Positions 17,252 through 25,899 of a stretch of 64,000 nucleotides of DNA are shown piece after piece. Each line of letters begins with the position of its first letter. Position 1 is the first letter of the stretch. The translations under genes were made by a program, and so were the position numbers. The notes under the pieces were generated by a model. That model searched no databases and was not told the origin of the DNA. It saw only the letters and a program-made list of their open reading frames with translations. Source of the DNA: Hymenobacter gelipurpurascens (GTDB taxonomy: Bacteria; Bacteroidota; Bacteroidia; Cytophagales; Hymenobacteraceae); assembly GCF_900187375.1 (NCBI RefSeq), contig NZ_FYEW01000002.1, positions 744,001 through 808,000 of the forward strand. Reading direction: 5' to 3'.

Positions 17252-18007
17252 CTACTTGCCAAACACTACCTCTGCAAACTGTTCAATAGCCCTGCGGGTA
17301 TCCATAGGCCGCTCCAGATAACCTAGGTGGCCTACATCGGCCAGTAGCAAGGCATGGCTCTGAGCTGGTAGCGCCAGCTGGGGCAGCAGGCTCTCGATGG
17401 CTACCGCTACATCATCCTGCCCCCCTATAAAGAGCACCGGAAATTGTGCATTTTTTAGCACCTGCGTGCGGTCGGGGCGGTTTTTCATGGCCTCTAGGCC
17501 ACCTAGTATGGTAGCCTTGGGGGTAGCCTTCCCGATATCTTCGAGCAGTGTTTGTGCCTCTGGCAGCCGGTCGCGGTTGGCGGGTGCGAACAGCGGCCGG
17601 ATAAAGGAATCCATGAATTTCTTTACGCCGTGGCGTTGCACAAAATCGTGGTTTTTGTCGCGGTTAGCCTTTTTCTCGTCGGTATCCGGCAGAGCGGTTG
17701 AGTGGAAGAGCACTAGGCCACTTACCATCTCCGGATGCGCCTCCGCCAGGGCCAGCGCCACGTAGCCGCCCATGCTGTGGCCTACTACCAGCGCTTGCGT
17801 CACGGATTGTTGCTGCAGCTGCTCGGCTACATAGCTAGCCTGCGCCTCCATGCTGTAGTCCTGAACGCCCTCCGTATTCTCGCCGTGCCCCAGCAGATCT
17901 AGCAACAGTAGCTGATAGTCTTTTGAGAATCCGCGAGTGAACTCCGTCCAGATAGCGCGCGATTCGGCGAAGCCGTGCAGGAAAACAATAGTGGGTGTAG
18001 TCGGCAT
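17252..18007 (-). CDS. Alpha/beta-fold hydrolase
   Basis: A 251-residue soluble hydrolase. The oxyanion motif VFLHGFAES, the nucleophile elbow VVGHSMGGYVALALAE (serine in GHSMG), the acid residue region LFIGGQDDVAV and the late VGHLGYLERP with the catalytic histidine give a complete triad. The size and motifs fit esterases or lipases of the proline-iminopeptidase/BioH-like group; the substrate cannot be told. No signal peptide. Convergent with the TonB_C gene and transcribed away from the YceI gene terminator. Confidence 0.9.
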   Translation of the reverse strand: MPTTPTIVFLHGFAESRAIWTEFTRGFSKDYQLLLLDLLGHGENTEGVQDYSMEAQASYVAEQLQQQSVTQALVVGHSMGGYVALALAEAHPEMVSGLVLFHSTALPDTDEKKANRDKNHDFVQRHGVKKFMDSFIRPLFAPANRDRLPEAQTLLEDIGKATPKATILGGLEAMKNRPDRTQVLKNAQFPVLFIGGQDDVAVAIESLLPQLALPAQSHALLLADVGHLGYLERPMDTRRAIEQFAEVVFGK

Positions 18008-18137
18008 AAGCAGAGTGCTGGAATCGGCTCAATTACGCACATTTGCCCTGTTTGTTCTTATCCTGATCTATTCCCACAGTATCCGCCGCCGCTGCGAAGC
18101 CGACACCACTAGGCCTACTGCCACTGCCCTACGCTAA

Positions 18138-18175
18138 AAAAGGACGAGCCACCCAAATAGGTGGCTCGTCCTTTT
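18138..18175. terminator. Intrinsic terminator after the YceI gene
   Basis: AAAAGGACGAGCCACC and GGTGGCTCGTCCTTTT form a perfect 16-base stem with a six-base loop, 17 bases beyond the YceI stop. Confidence 0.9.
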
Positions 18176-18192
18176 ATGAACTGGTCGTTTAC

Positions 18193-18741
18193 TTAAACGG
18201 CAACCGCTTCAGCTTGCTTCGCAAACTGCAGGCTGGCGGAGAGCTTCACGTCGTCGCTTACCACGATGGAACCGGCCTCGGTTACGCCGCTCCAGGTCAG
18301 GCCGAAATCTTTGCGGCTGATTTTGCCCGTCACGTCGAAACCGGCTTTGTGGTTGCCGTAGAAGTCGCCGGCTTCTCCGCCGTATTCCACGTCAAATACT
18401 ACAGACTTGGTAACGCCATGCAGGGTCACATCGGCGGTGAGTTTGAACTCGTCGTCGCCGGTTTTCACGAAGGAAGTCGAGACAACCGTCAGCTCCGGAT
18501 ACGTGGCCGCGTCAAAGAAATCGGCGCCCTTCAGGTGCTCGTCGCGCTGCTCCTGGTTGGTATCAATGCTATCGATTTTGGCCGTGAAGCGCACTTGTGC
18601 GTTTTCGAAGCCTTCGCCGTTGGTCACGGCCTGACCCTCAAACTGCTTGAACGAGCCCGTTACCGTCGAGATAACCAAGTGCTTTACTTTGAACTGTACT
18701 TCGGAGTGGGTAGGATCGAGAACCCAAGTGGTAGTGGCCAT
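18193..18741 (-). CDS. YceI family protein, cytosolic form
   Basis: A 182-residue lipocalin-like beta-barrel of the YceI family: TWVLDPTHSEVQFKVKHLVI at the start, then GSFKQFEG, AKIDSIDTNQEQRDEHLKGADFFDAATYP, DVTLHGVTKSVVFDVEYGG and SRKDFGLTWSGV. Family members bind polyisoprenoid or amphiphilic ligands. This copy begins directly at the mature sequence with no signal peptide, so it is predicted to stay in the cytosol, unlike E. coli YceI. A promoter box lies 87 bases upstream. Confidence 0.93.
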   Translation of the reverse strand: MATTTWVLDPTHSEVQFKVKHLVISTVTGSFKQFEGQAVTNGEGFENAQVRFTAKIDSIDTNQEQRDEHLKGADFFDAATYPELTVVSTSFVKTGDDEFKLTADVTLHGVTKSVVFDVEYGGEAGDFYGNHKAGFDVTGKISRKDFGLTWSGVTEAGSIVVSDDVKLSASLQFAKQAEAVAV

Positions 18742-18827
18742 ACGACAGGAAAAGTTTAGCGTAGATGTTGGATTTACAGGAGGCCAGCCGTTACACGAAG
18801 AGTGTAGCTTCTGCCAAACCGCCCCGA

Positions 18828-18835
18828 CAAAGATA
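18828..18835 (-). promoter_or_regulatory. Minus-7 promoter box for the YceI gene
   Basis: Reading leftwards, TATCTTTG matches the TAnnTTTG consensus exactly, with a TTG 16 bases upstream. The leader would be about 80 bases. The rest of 18742-19021 holds nothing else I recognise. Confidence 0.55.
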
Positions 18836-19021
18836 CGAGAACAATTTAAAACAATGTACCTACATAGTTTATTTTTCTTTTCGCTTCGCCATCTGATCGA
18901 TTAAGCACTGGTAGTTTCTGCTAGGCCACCATATTCTTCCTTGTTCCCCCACCGGTAATTAGTAACTTTCTCCACTGCGTCAGCAACCCGCCGCTGCTTT
19001 TCACTTGCTATTTTATATTCT

Positions 19022-22000
19022 GTGAATCCATTCTCTGCCAGCTCGGCGCCCACAACCGCGCTACCGGATGTTGCTTTGCTGGAAGAAATCTTCGATGCCG
19101 TAGTATTGCTCACGGCTGAGGGCAATCTGACCTGGGCAGGCAGCGGATTCGGGCAGCTCATTGGGCTTAGCACCCCTACCCCCGACTACCTGCTGACCGC
19201 GCTGGCCGCCAGTGGCGTTTCGCCCGCTGAGTTGCGACACCAGTTGCAAGCCGCTACCCTCCCGCGCTTCGACGTGCCGTTGCCCCGCCCTGATGGCCAG
19301 GAAGTTTGGGTGCATCTGAAGCTGCGCCGGCATTCGTCGGGCTTATTTCTAGGCCTATTAGAGGACATTACCACGCGCCAGCAGGCCGCGCTGGAGCAGC
19401 AGGAGCGCTTTCGCTACCTCACGGAGAACATTCCGGGCGTGCTGTTTCAGTGGCGCAGCACCCGCACGGGAAAATCTGGCCTGAGCTATATCAGTCCGCA
19501 GCTGCACACCATTTTCGGCATTCCCCCGGAGCAGTCAGATCAGTTCATTAGCTACGTGCACCCGGATGACCGCCTGCAGTGGGAAAACACTGTGCAGCAT
19601 ACCTACCAGCACAAAACCGACTGGCTATTTGAAGGGCGCCTGCTAGTGCCGGGGCAGCCGATGCGCTGGTTTCGAGGCAGCGCCCAGCTGGCCGAGTCAG
19701 ACGAGGACAACTACCTCTACAGCGGCATCCTGACGGATATCACGGCGCTGAAGCAGGCCGAGGAAACGGTGCAGGCCAATGAGCAGCGCTGGCGCCTAGC
19801 CATAGAACGGTTCGGTGACGGGGCCTGGGAGTTCAATTACCATACCGGCGAGGAGTACTTCTCCAATACCTACTACACCATGCTGGGCTACCCGCCCGAT
19901 GCCCTGGAACCGGCCCTTACATCATGGCAGGACCATGTGCACCCCGACGACCACGCGCCGAGCATGGAAGCCGCCGCAGCATATCTGCGCGACGAAGTAC
20001 CGATTTACTCCGTAGAGCGACGCCTGCGCTGCAGCAATGGGCAGTATAAATGGGTGCTTACCCGCGGCCTCGTTACCCAACGCGACGAGCAGGGCCAGCC
20101 CCTTATCATGACGGGCGTGCACACCGATATATCGGCTGTGAAACAGGCTACCGCGGCGCTGGAGGCCAGTATGCTGCGCTTTTCTACTACTATTGCCAAC
20201 TTTCAGGAAGGCATTATGCTGGAAGATGAGCACCAGCGAGTAGTGCTGGCCAACGCCGCTTTGTGCCGCATTTTTGGTCTGGAGGTCACGCCCGAGCAGC
20301 TCATCGGCTACAACACCAGCTTGCTGAGCCAAGCCATTCAGCAGCACTTCCGATACCCCGAGGAGTTTACTGCCCGCTACGAAACCATTGTGCGGGAGCG
20401 GCAGCTGGTGACGGCGGAGCTGTTTGAGCTGGCCGATGGCCGCACCGTGCAGGGCGACTTTGTACCCATCTTCGTGGCCGAGCGCTACATTGGGCACCTC
20501 TGGAAATTCCAGGACATTACGGAGCGCAAGAGCAGCGACGATGCCCTGCGGCGCCGCGAGGAAAAGTACCGCGGCATCATCGAGAACATGAATATGGGCT
20601 TGGTAGAGATGGATTTCGAGAACCGGGTGCTGTTCACCAACCAGACCTTTCGCGACACCACCGGCTACCACAACCAGGAGCTCGACGACCCGGCACTTAT
20701 GGCCCGGCTGCTAAGCCCCGAGGAACTCAACAAGATGCAGCAGCGCAACCAGCTGCGCGAGCAGGGAATCTTCGAAACCTACGAGCTGCCCATTATCAGC
20801 AAGGATGGCCAGCTGAAATGGCTGCTGGTAAGCGCGGCCCCCCTCTACAACGACCACCGACAGGCCTACGGCAGTATTGGTATTTTCCTGGACATTACGC
20901 ACCAAAAGCAGCTGGAAAGTCACCTGCGCAATGCCAAGGAGCAGGCCGAAGAATCGGCGCGGGCGAAGGAGCTGTTTCTGGCCAACATGAGCCACGAGAT
21001 TCGGACGCCCATGAATGCTATCCTGGGTATGGGGCAGCTGCTGGCCAAAACCCCGCTCGACGCCGACCAGCACGCCTACCTGCGGGCTATTGCCACCTCC
21101 GGCGAAAACCTGCTGGTAATTCTCAACGACATCTTGGACCTCTCCAAAATCGGGGCTAGCCAGCTGCTTATCGAGAACATCGGCTTTAGCATCACCGACC
21201 TGCTGCATCAGGTGGAGAGAAGTCTGCACTTCAAGGCCGAAGAAAAGGGCCTCTCCTTCCATACCCAGGCCGATGAGCGCATCCCGGCCGTGCTACTCGG
21301 CGACCCGTACCGCATCACGCAGGTGCTGCTAAATCTGGCCGGCAACTCTGTGAAGTTCACCGAAAAAGGCTCCGTAGCGGTTTCTTGCACCCTGGAGCAG
21401 GCCACGCCCGAGTACGTAGACCTGCGCTTTTTGGTGGCCGATACCGGCATTGGCATTGATGCCGACTACCTAGAGGATATCTTCAAGGAGTTCAGCCAGG
21501 AAGATTCCTCCGTGACCCGCAAGTTCGGTGGCACAGGCCTAGGCCTCAGCATCAGCCGCCAGCTGGTGCACCTGATGGGCGGCGAAATCAGCATCGAAAG
21601 CCAGAAGCACGAAGGTACGCACAGCTACTTCACGCTGCGCCTGCCCGTTGGAAGCCCCGAGGATCTGCCGCAGAAGACCCTGGTCACGGACGGCATCCGG
21701 GAGCAGCTCCGCAACCAGCGGATTCTGCTGGTGGAGGACAATACCTTCAACCGCCAGATTGCCAAGGGTTTCCTGCATAACGCCGGCCTGGAAGTTGTAG
21801 AGGCTGAGAATGGGGCCATAGCCGTGGAGCTAATCCATCAGCAGTCCTTCGACGCCGTACTCATGGATGTGCAGATGCCCATTATGAATGGCCTGGAGGC
21901 CACCGCCTATCTGCGCCAAGAGCTGAACTTTACCACCCCTATCATTGCGCTTACTGCCAACGCCGTTAAGGGGGAACGGGAGAAATGTCTGGAGGCCGGC

Positions 22001-22495
22001 ATGAATGACTACTTGCCTAAGCCTTTCCAGGAAGACGACCTCCTGAAAATACTTTGCCGCTGGATTTTGCCGGAAGCCGCTCAGGCGGCTTCGCTAACCG
22101 AGCCCGCCCTTACTCTCCCACCCGACGACACGGCCGCCCCGCCGTTTTACAACCTGGATATTGTGCGCAAGATTGGGCAGGGTGATGCTTCCTTTACGAC
22201 CCTGATGCTAGAGTCGTTTATTGAGGGCTGCACGGAGGCGGTGCTGGAGCTGCAGGCTGCCACCGCCGCCCAAGATGTAGTAGCGCTACGCGCCGCAACC
22301 CATAAGCTCAAGCCCAGCCTAGAGCATTTGCAGGTGCACCGCCTCCTCCCTCTCATCGCCACATTAGACTCCTGGCACGCCGCCTTCGACGCCACCATTA
22401 TCCCGAGTATGGTAGCGGAAGCGACCAAGCTGCTCCAGCAACTCACGGAGCAAATGATGCAGGAGCTGCACACGCTTCGGGCGGAACTGGAGTAG
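19022..22495 (+). CDS. Soluble multi-PAS hybrid histidine kinase with REC and HPt domains
   Basis: A 1157-residue sensor with a complete phosphorelay in one chain. About four or five PAS domains fill residues 1-640 ([67 protein letters not shown]). Then comes HisKA with phospho-His658 ([15 protein letters not shown]), HATPase ([34 protein letters not shown]), a receiver with phospho-Asp949 ([12 protein letters not shown]), and a C-terminal HPt with His1094 ([12 protein letters not shown]). No membrane segment is seen, so the signal is probably sensed in the cytosol. GTG 19022 is the likely start, since no ATG lies near. No response regulator gene is adjacent. Confidence 0.93.
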   Translation: MNPFSASSAPTTALPDVALLEEIFDAVVLLTAEGNLTWAGSGFGQLIGLSTPTPDYLLTALAASGVSPAELRHQLQAATLPRFDVPLPRPDGQEVWVHLKLRRHSSGLFLGLLEDITTRQQAALEQQERFRYLTENIPGVLFQWRSTRTGKSGLSYISPQLHTIFGIPPEQSDQFISYVHPDDRLQWENTVQHTYQHKTDWLFEGRLLVPGQPMRWFRGSAQLAESDEDNYLYSGILTDITALKQAEETVQANEQRWRLAIERFGDGAWEFNYHTGEEYFSNTYYTMLGYPPDALEPALTSWQDHVHPDDHAPSMEAAAAYLRDEVPIYSVERRLRCSNGQYKWVLTRGLVTQRDEQGQPLIMTGVHTDISAVKQATAALEASMLRFSTTIANFQEGIMLEDEHQRVVLANAALCRIFGLEVTPEQLIGYNTSLLSQAIQQHFRYPEEFTARYETIVRERQLVTAELFELADGRTVQGDFVPIFVAERYIGHLWKFQDITERKSSDDALRRREEKYRGIIENMNMGLVEMDFENRVLFTNQTFRDTTGYHNQELDDPALMARLLSPEELNKMQQRNQLREQGIFETYELPIISKDGQLKWLLVSAAPLYNDHRQAYGSIGIFLDITHQKQLESHLRNAKEQAEESARAKELFLANMSHEIRTPMNAILGMGQLLAKTPLDADQHAYLRAIATSGENLLVILNDILDLSKIGASQLLIENIGFSITDLLHQVERSLHFKAEEKGLSFHTQADERIPAVLLGDPYRITQVLLNLAGNSVKFTEKGSVAVSCTLEQATPEYVDLRFLVADTGIGIDADYLEDIFKEFSQEDSSVTRKFGGTGLGLSISRQLVHLMGGEISIESQKHEGTHSYFTLRLPVGSPEDLPQKTLVTDGIREQLRNQRILLVEDNTFNRQIAKGFLHNAGLEVVEAENGAIAVELIHQQSFDAVLMDVQMPIMNGLEATAYLRQELNFTTPIIALTANAVKGEREKCLEAGMNDYLPKPFQEDDLLKILCRWILPEAAQAASLTEPALTLPPDDTAAPPFYNLDIVRKIGQGDASFTTLMLESFIEGCTEAVLELQAATAAQDVVALRAATHKLKPSLEHLQVHRLLPLIATLDSWHAAFDATIIPSMVAEATKLLQQLTEQMMQELHTLRAELE

Positions 22496-22541
22496 CGCTA
22501 GGCCACTTTATACACCGTTTTAGGCATATCAGCTACTAGCA

Positions 22542-22575
22542 AAAAGCCCCGCCGGACGAATCCGGCGGGGCTTTT
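22542..22575. terminator. Bidirectional terminator
   Basis: AAAAGCCCCGCCGGA, a four-base loop, and the perfect complement ending in TTTT. It serves the kinase gene and the convergent dxs. Confidence 0.92.
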
Positions 22576-22599
22576 CTTTTTCTATACTGGCCTAGCAGG

Positions 22600-24543
22600 T
22601 TACAGCAGTACCCTTTCTGCGGGCGTGATGGCGGCTACTTTGCCGGCCATTTCGCGGAGGGCAGCCGCAATGCCGTCGGCATCAAAACCACACTCTTTGT
22701 AGAGCTCATCCTGGGAGCCGTGCTCCACAATACGGTCCGGGATACCGAGGCGACGAACTGGAATAGCGTAGCCATTATCAGCCAGGAATTCCAATACGGC
22801 CGCGCCGAAGCCACCGGGCAGGCAGCCATCTTCTACAGTTACAATGGCTTTGTACTGGCGCGCAATGTTGTGCAGCATTTCCTCATCTAGTGGCTTGCAG
22901 AAGCGCATATCGTAGTGGCCGGGGTTGAGGCCTTCGGCGGCGAGCTTCTGGGTGGCTTTCACGGCGTAGTTGCCGATGTGACCGATGCTGAGCACTGCCA
23001 CTCCTTCGCCCTCGCGCACCACACGGCCGGTGCCGATGATGAGCTTTTTCAGGGGCTTGCGCCACTCCGGCATTACGCCTTCACCGCGCGGGTAACGGAT
23101 GCTGAACGGGCCAGCGTTTTCGGGCAGGGTGGCCGTGTACATCAGGTTGCGCAGCTCTTCCTCATTCATGGGAGCCGAAACCACCATGTTCGGGATGCAA
23201 CGCATGTAGGCCAGGTCGTAGCAGCCGTGGTGCGTAGGCCCATCGGCACCGGCAAAACCGGCGCGGTCGAGGCAAAACACTACATGCAGATTCTGCAGGG
23301 CCACGTCGTGCAGTACCTGGTCGTAGGCGCGCTGCATGAACGAGGAGTAGATGTTGCAGAAAGGCACCAGTCCTTGCGTGGCCAGGCCCGCCGAGAACGT
23401 GACGGCGTGCTGCTCGGCAATGCCCACATCGAAAGCGCGGTCGGGCATGGCCTTCATCATGATGTTCAGCGACGAGCCCGAGGGCATGGCCGGCGTCACG
23501 CCCATGATTTTATCGTTCTGCTCGGCCAGCTCCACCATGGTTTCGCCGAACACATCCTGATACTTGGGCGCTTGGGGCTTGTCGTAGGTCTTTTTGTGGA
23601 TTTCGCCGGTCACCTTATCAAACAGGCCGGGAGCGTGCCACAGAGTCTGGTCTTTCTCGGCCAGTGCGTAGCCTTTGCCCTTCACCGTAACACAGTGCAG
23701 GATTTTGGGACCCGGAATACTCTTGAGGTCGTTGAGGATGGTAGCCAGATGCTGCACATCGTGACCATCCACGGGGCCGAAATAGCGGAAGTTCAGGGCC
23801 TCAAACAGGTTGCTCTGCTTCATGAGTGTGGCCTTCATGGCCTGCTCCACTTTACGGGCAATCTGCTGGGGGTTGGGGCCAAACTTGCTGAGTTTGCCCA
23901 GCACATTCCAGAGTTCATCGCGCACTTTATTATAGGTGCGCGAGGTGGTGATATCAGTAAGGTATTCCTTGAGCGCGCCCACGTTGGGGTCGATGCTCAT
24001 GCAGTTATCATTAAGGATTACCAGCAGGTTGGACTTCTCCACGCCCGCGTGGTTCAGGGCCTCGAAGGCCATACCGGCTGTCATGGCTCCATCGCCAATT
24101 ACGGCAATGTGCTGGCGGTCGAACTCCCCTTTGTAATCAGAAGCTACGGCCATGCCCAGGGCAGCGCCGATGCTGGTGCTGCTGTGGCCTACGCCGAAAG
24201 CATCGTACTCACTTTCGCTGCGCTTCGGGAAACCCGACATGCCGTGGTAGCGGCGGTTGGTGGGAAATTTCTCGCGGCGGCCCGTCAGGATTTTGTGACC
24301 GTAGGCCTGGTGGCCTACGTCCCACACCAATTGGTCATAGGGCGTATTGAAGACGTAGTGCAGCGCCACCGTCAGCTCCACTACGCCCAGGGAGGCCCCG
24401 AAATGGCCGCCGTAAATCGAAACCGAATCGATAATAAACTGTCGTAACTCCTGGCTCAGTTGCACCAATTGGTCGGGACTGAGTTTTTTCAGGTCGTTGG
24501 GCGAGTCTATAGCCGCCAGCAATTCACCAGGTTCGACAATCAT
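22600..24543 (-). CDS. dxs: 1-Deoxy-D-xylulose-5-phosphate synthase
   Basis: First enzyme of the MEP isoprenoid pathway: joins pyruvate and glyceraldehyde 3-phosphate with thiamine diphosphate, in the cytosol. The ATG at 24543 (MIVEPGELLAAIDSP) gives 647 residues, the normal length and N-terminus; an in-frame TTG further upstream is excluded because a good promoter lies between. Motifs: GHQAYGHKILTGR, the ThDP site GDGAMTAGMAFEALNHAG with ILNDN, catalytic-glutamate region GIAEQHAVTFSAGLA, and DRAGFAGADGPTHHG. It stands alone and is divergent from the flippase-like gene. Confidence 0.96.
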   Translation of the reverse strand: MIVEPGELLAAIDSPNDLKKLSPDQLVQLSQELRQFIIDSVSIYGGHFGASLGVVELTVALHYVFNTPYDQLVWDVGHQAYGHKILTGRREKFPTNRRYHGMSGFPKRSESEYDAFGVGHSSTSIGAALGMAVASDYKGEFDRQHIAVIGDGAMTAGMAFEALNHAGVEKSNLLVILNDNCMSIDPNVGALKEYLTDITTSRTYNKVRDELWNVLGKLSKFGPNPQQIARKVEQAMKATLMKQSNLFEALNFRYFGPVDGHDVQHLATILNDLKSIPGPKILHCVTVKGKGYALAEKDQTLWHAPGLFDKVTGEIHKKTYDKPQAPKYQDVFGETMVELAEQNDKIMGVTPAMPSGSSLNIMMKAMPDRAFDVGIAEQHAVTFSAGLATQGLVPFCNIYSSFMQRAYDQVLHDVALQNLHVVFCLDRAGFAGADGPTHHGCYDLAYMRCIPNMVVSAPMNEEELRNLMYTATLPENAGPFSIRYPRGEGVMPEWRKPLKKLIIGTGRVVREGEGVAVLSIGHIGNYAVKATQKLAAEGLNPGHYDMRFCKPLDEEMLHNIARQYKAIVTVEDGCLPGGFGAAVLEFLADNGYAIPVRRLGIPDRIVEHGSQDELYKECGFDADGIAAALREMAGKVAAITPAERVLL

Positions 24544-24633
24544 AAGGGCAGGGGCAAATGAGATATGTAGCAGGGCAACAGATAGCTGACGCAAAAGGTT
24601 AGCATCTGCCGGAACCTCACCACGTACAACTGC

Positions 24634-24666
24634 CAAAGTTACGGGTTTTCTGTTCGACCGGTTCAA
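24634..24666 (-). promoter_or_regulatory. Promoter of dxs
   Basis: Read leftwards: minus-33 TTG at 24664-24666, 22 bases, then TAACTTTG at 24634-24641, an exact TAnnTTTG. Transcription would start near 24628, about 85 bases before the dxs ATG. Confidence 0.6.
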
Positions 24667-24767
24667 CGCGAAACAGGAAGGTTATGGCATTGAGAGCGGA
24701 GCAGACCGATCACAGGCAACCCTTTCTCAATTAACACTCCTTTAACGTCGTCGCTACCGCTAATCAT

Positions 24768-24775
24768 TACCTTTA
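24768..24775 (+). promoter_or_regulatory. Possible minus-7 box for the flippase-like gene
   Basis: TACCTTTA, one base off consensus and identical to the box before asd, 26 bases before the ATG at 24801. Confidence 0.35.
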
Positions 24776-24800
24776 CCCGCCCACCTTAGCCCTTTTGCCC

Positions 24801-25886
24801 ATGCCCCAGCTCACGGAACCGCAGAACGAGGAACAGCAGTTGCTGCACAAGCTTCGGCCCTCGCGCATTATCCTGCCGGTTCTCATTGGCCTGAGTGTAG
24901 TGGGTTTCATGTTCTGGCGCAGCTACAAGCCCGGCGACCTTGCTCCACTGGCTAATGCCAAGCCGCTGTGGCTGCTGGTTATGGCCGTAGTGCTGGTCGC
25001 GCGCGATGCTGGCTACGTGTACCGCATCCGCTACCTCACCCAGAAAGTACTGAGCTGGCGCGCCAGCCTCGATGTGATTATGCTCTGGGAGTTTTCCTCG
25101 TGCGTGCTCCCCTCGGCGGTGGGTGGTACGGCCGTTGCGCCGGTGCTGCTGCACAAAGAAGGTATTCCGCTGGGCAAATCAGTGGCCTACATCATGGCTA
25201 CGGCCATGCTCGACAACCTGTATTATGTGCTGGCCGTGCCGCTGGTCGTGCTCATTGGGGGCGATGCGCTTTACCCGCACGAGGCGCTACAGGGTGGCCT
25301 AGTAGCGACGTTGCGGGTGGCTTTTATTGCCAGCTACGTTTTCGTCTCGGCGTATGCCTTCCTGATGGTGTACGCCATCTTCGTGAACCCCAGATCGGTG
25401 AAGCGGATATTTATCCGCTTATTCTCGCTTACTGGCCTACGGCGCTGGCGCAACAAAGCTTACCAGCACGGCAACGAGCTGGTGCTGGCCTCGGCCCAGC
25501 TGCGCGGCAACGGAGTGGCCTACTGGCTGCGGGCATCCTTCAGCACGGCTTTCGTCTGGACGGCGCGATACCTGGTTATCGGCTGCCTGATTTCGGCGTT
25601 TATTGATGTAACCTGGGCAGAATTTTGGCTGATTTTCGGCCGCAACCTCACCTATAAAGTTATCCTGCTGATTGCCATCACACCCGGCGGCGCGGGCATT
25701 GCGGAAGGCGCTTTCCCTACTTTCTTCGGCAAGTTTATCGGTACGGCCACCATGACGAACTTCATGGTGCTGCTCTACCGCATCGTGACGTATTACCTGT
25801 ATCTGGTGCTGGGCGCCATCTTCCTGCCCCGCTGGATTACACGCATTTTCGGCAAGAAAGAGGCGGAAGAGATTCTCAGCGAGTAA
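24801..25886 (+). CDS. Lysylphosphatidylglycerol synthase TM-domain family protein (flippase-like)
   Basis: A 361-residue inner-membrane protein with about eight hydrophobic segments, starting at ATG 24801 (an in-frame TTG lies two codons earlier). The motifs ARDAGYVYRIRYL, FSSCVLPSAVGGTAVAPVLL and AITPGGAGIAEGAF are characteristic of the UPF0104/LPG_synthase_TM group. Only the membrane half is present: the cytosolic aminoacyl-transferase domain of MprF is absent, so it cannot make lysyl-phosphatidylglycerol itself. Stand-alone members are thought to move or handle lipids; the substrate is unknown. It is divergent from dxs; the next gene is convergent only 13 bases on, with no terminator seen. 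Confidence 0.85.
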   Translation: MPQLTEPQNEEQQLLHKLRPSRIILPVLIGLSVVGFMFWRSYKPGDLAPLANAKPLWLLVMAVVLVARDAGYVYRIRYLTQKVLSWRASLDVIMLWEFSSCVLPSAVGGTAVAPVLLHKEGIPLGKSVAYIMATAMLDNLYYVLAVPLVVLIGGDALYPHEALQGGLVATLRVAFIASYVFVSAYAFLMVYAIFVNPRSVKRIFIRLFSLTGLRRWRNKAYQHGNELVLASAQLRGNGVAYWLRASFSTAFVWTARYLVIGCLISAFIDVTWAEFWLIFGRNLTYKVILLIAITPGGAGIAEGAFPTFFGKFIGTATMTNFMVLLYRIVTYYLYLVLGAIFLPRWITRIFGKKEAEEILSE

Positions 25887-25899
25887 CCTTAGGCAGCAG

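Noticed and set aside
22915..24447. A 510-codon plus-strand open frame opposite dxs
   Set aside because: It is antisense to a complete, well-conserved dxs; its translation has no recognisable motif and is rich in His and Val as expected from reversed codons in a GC-rich gene.
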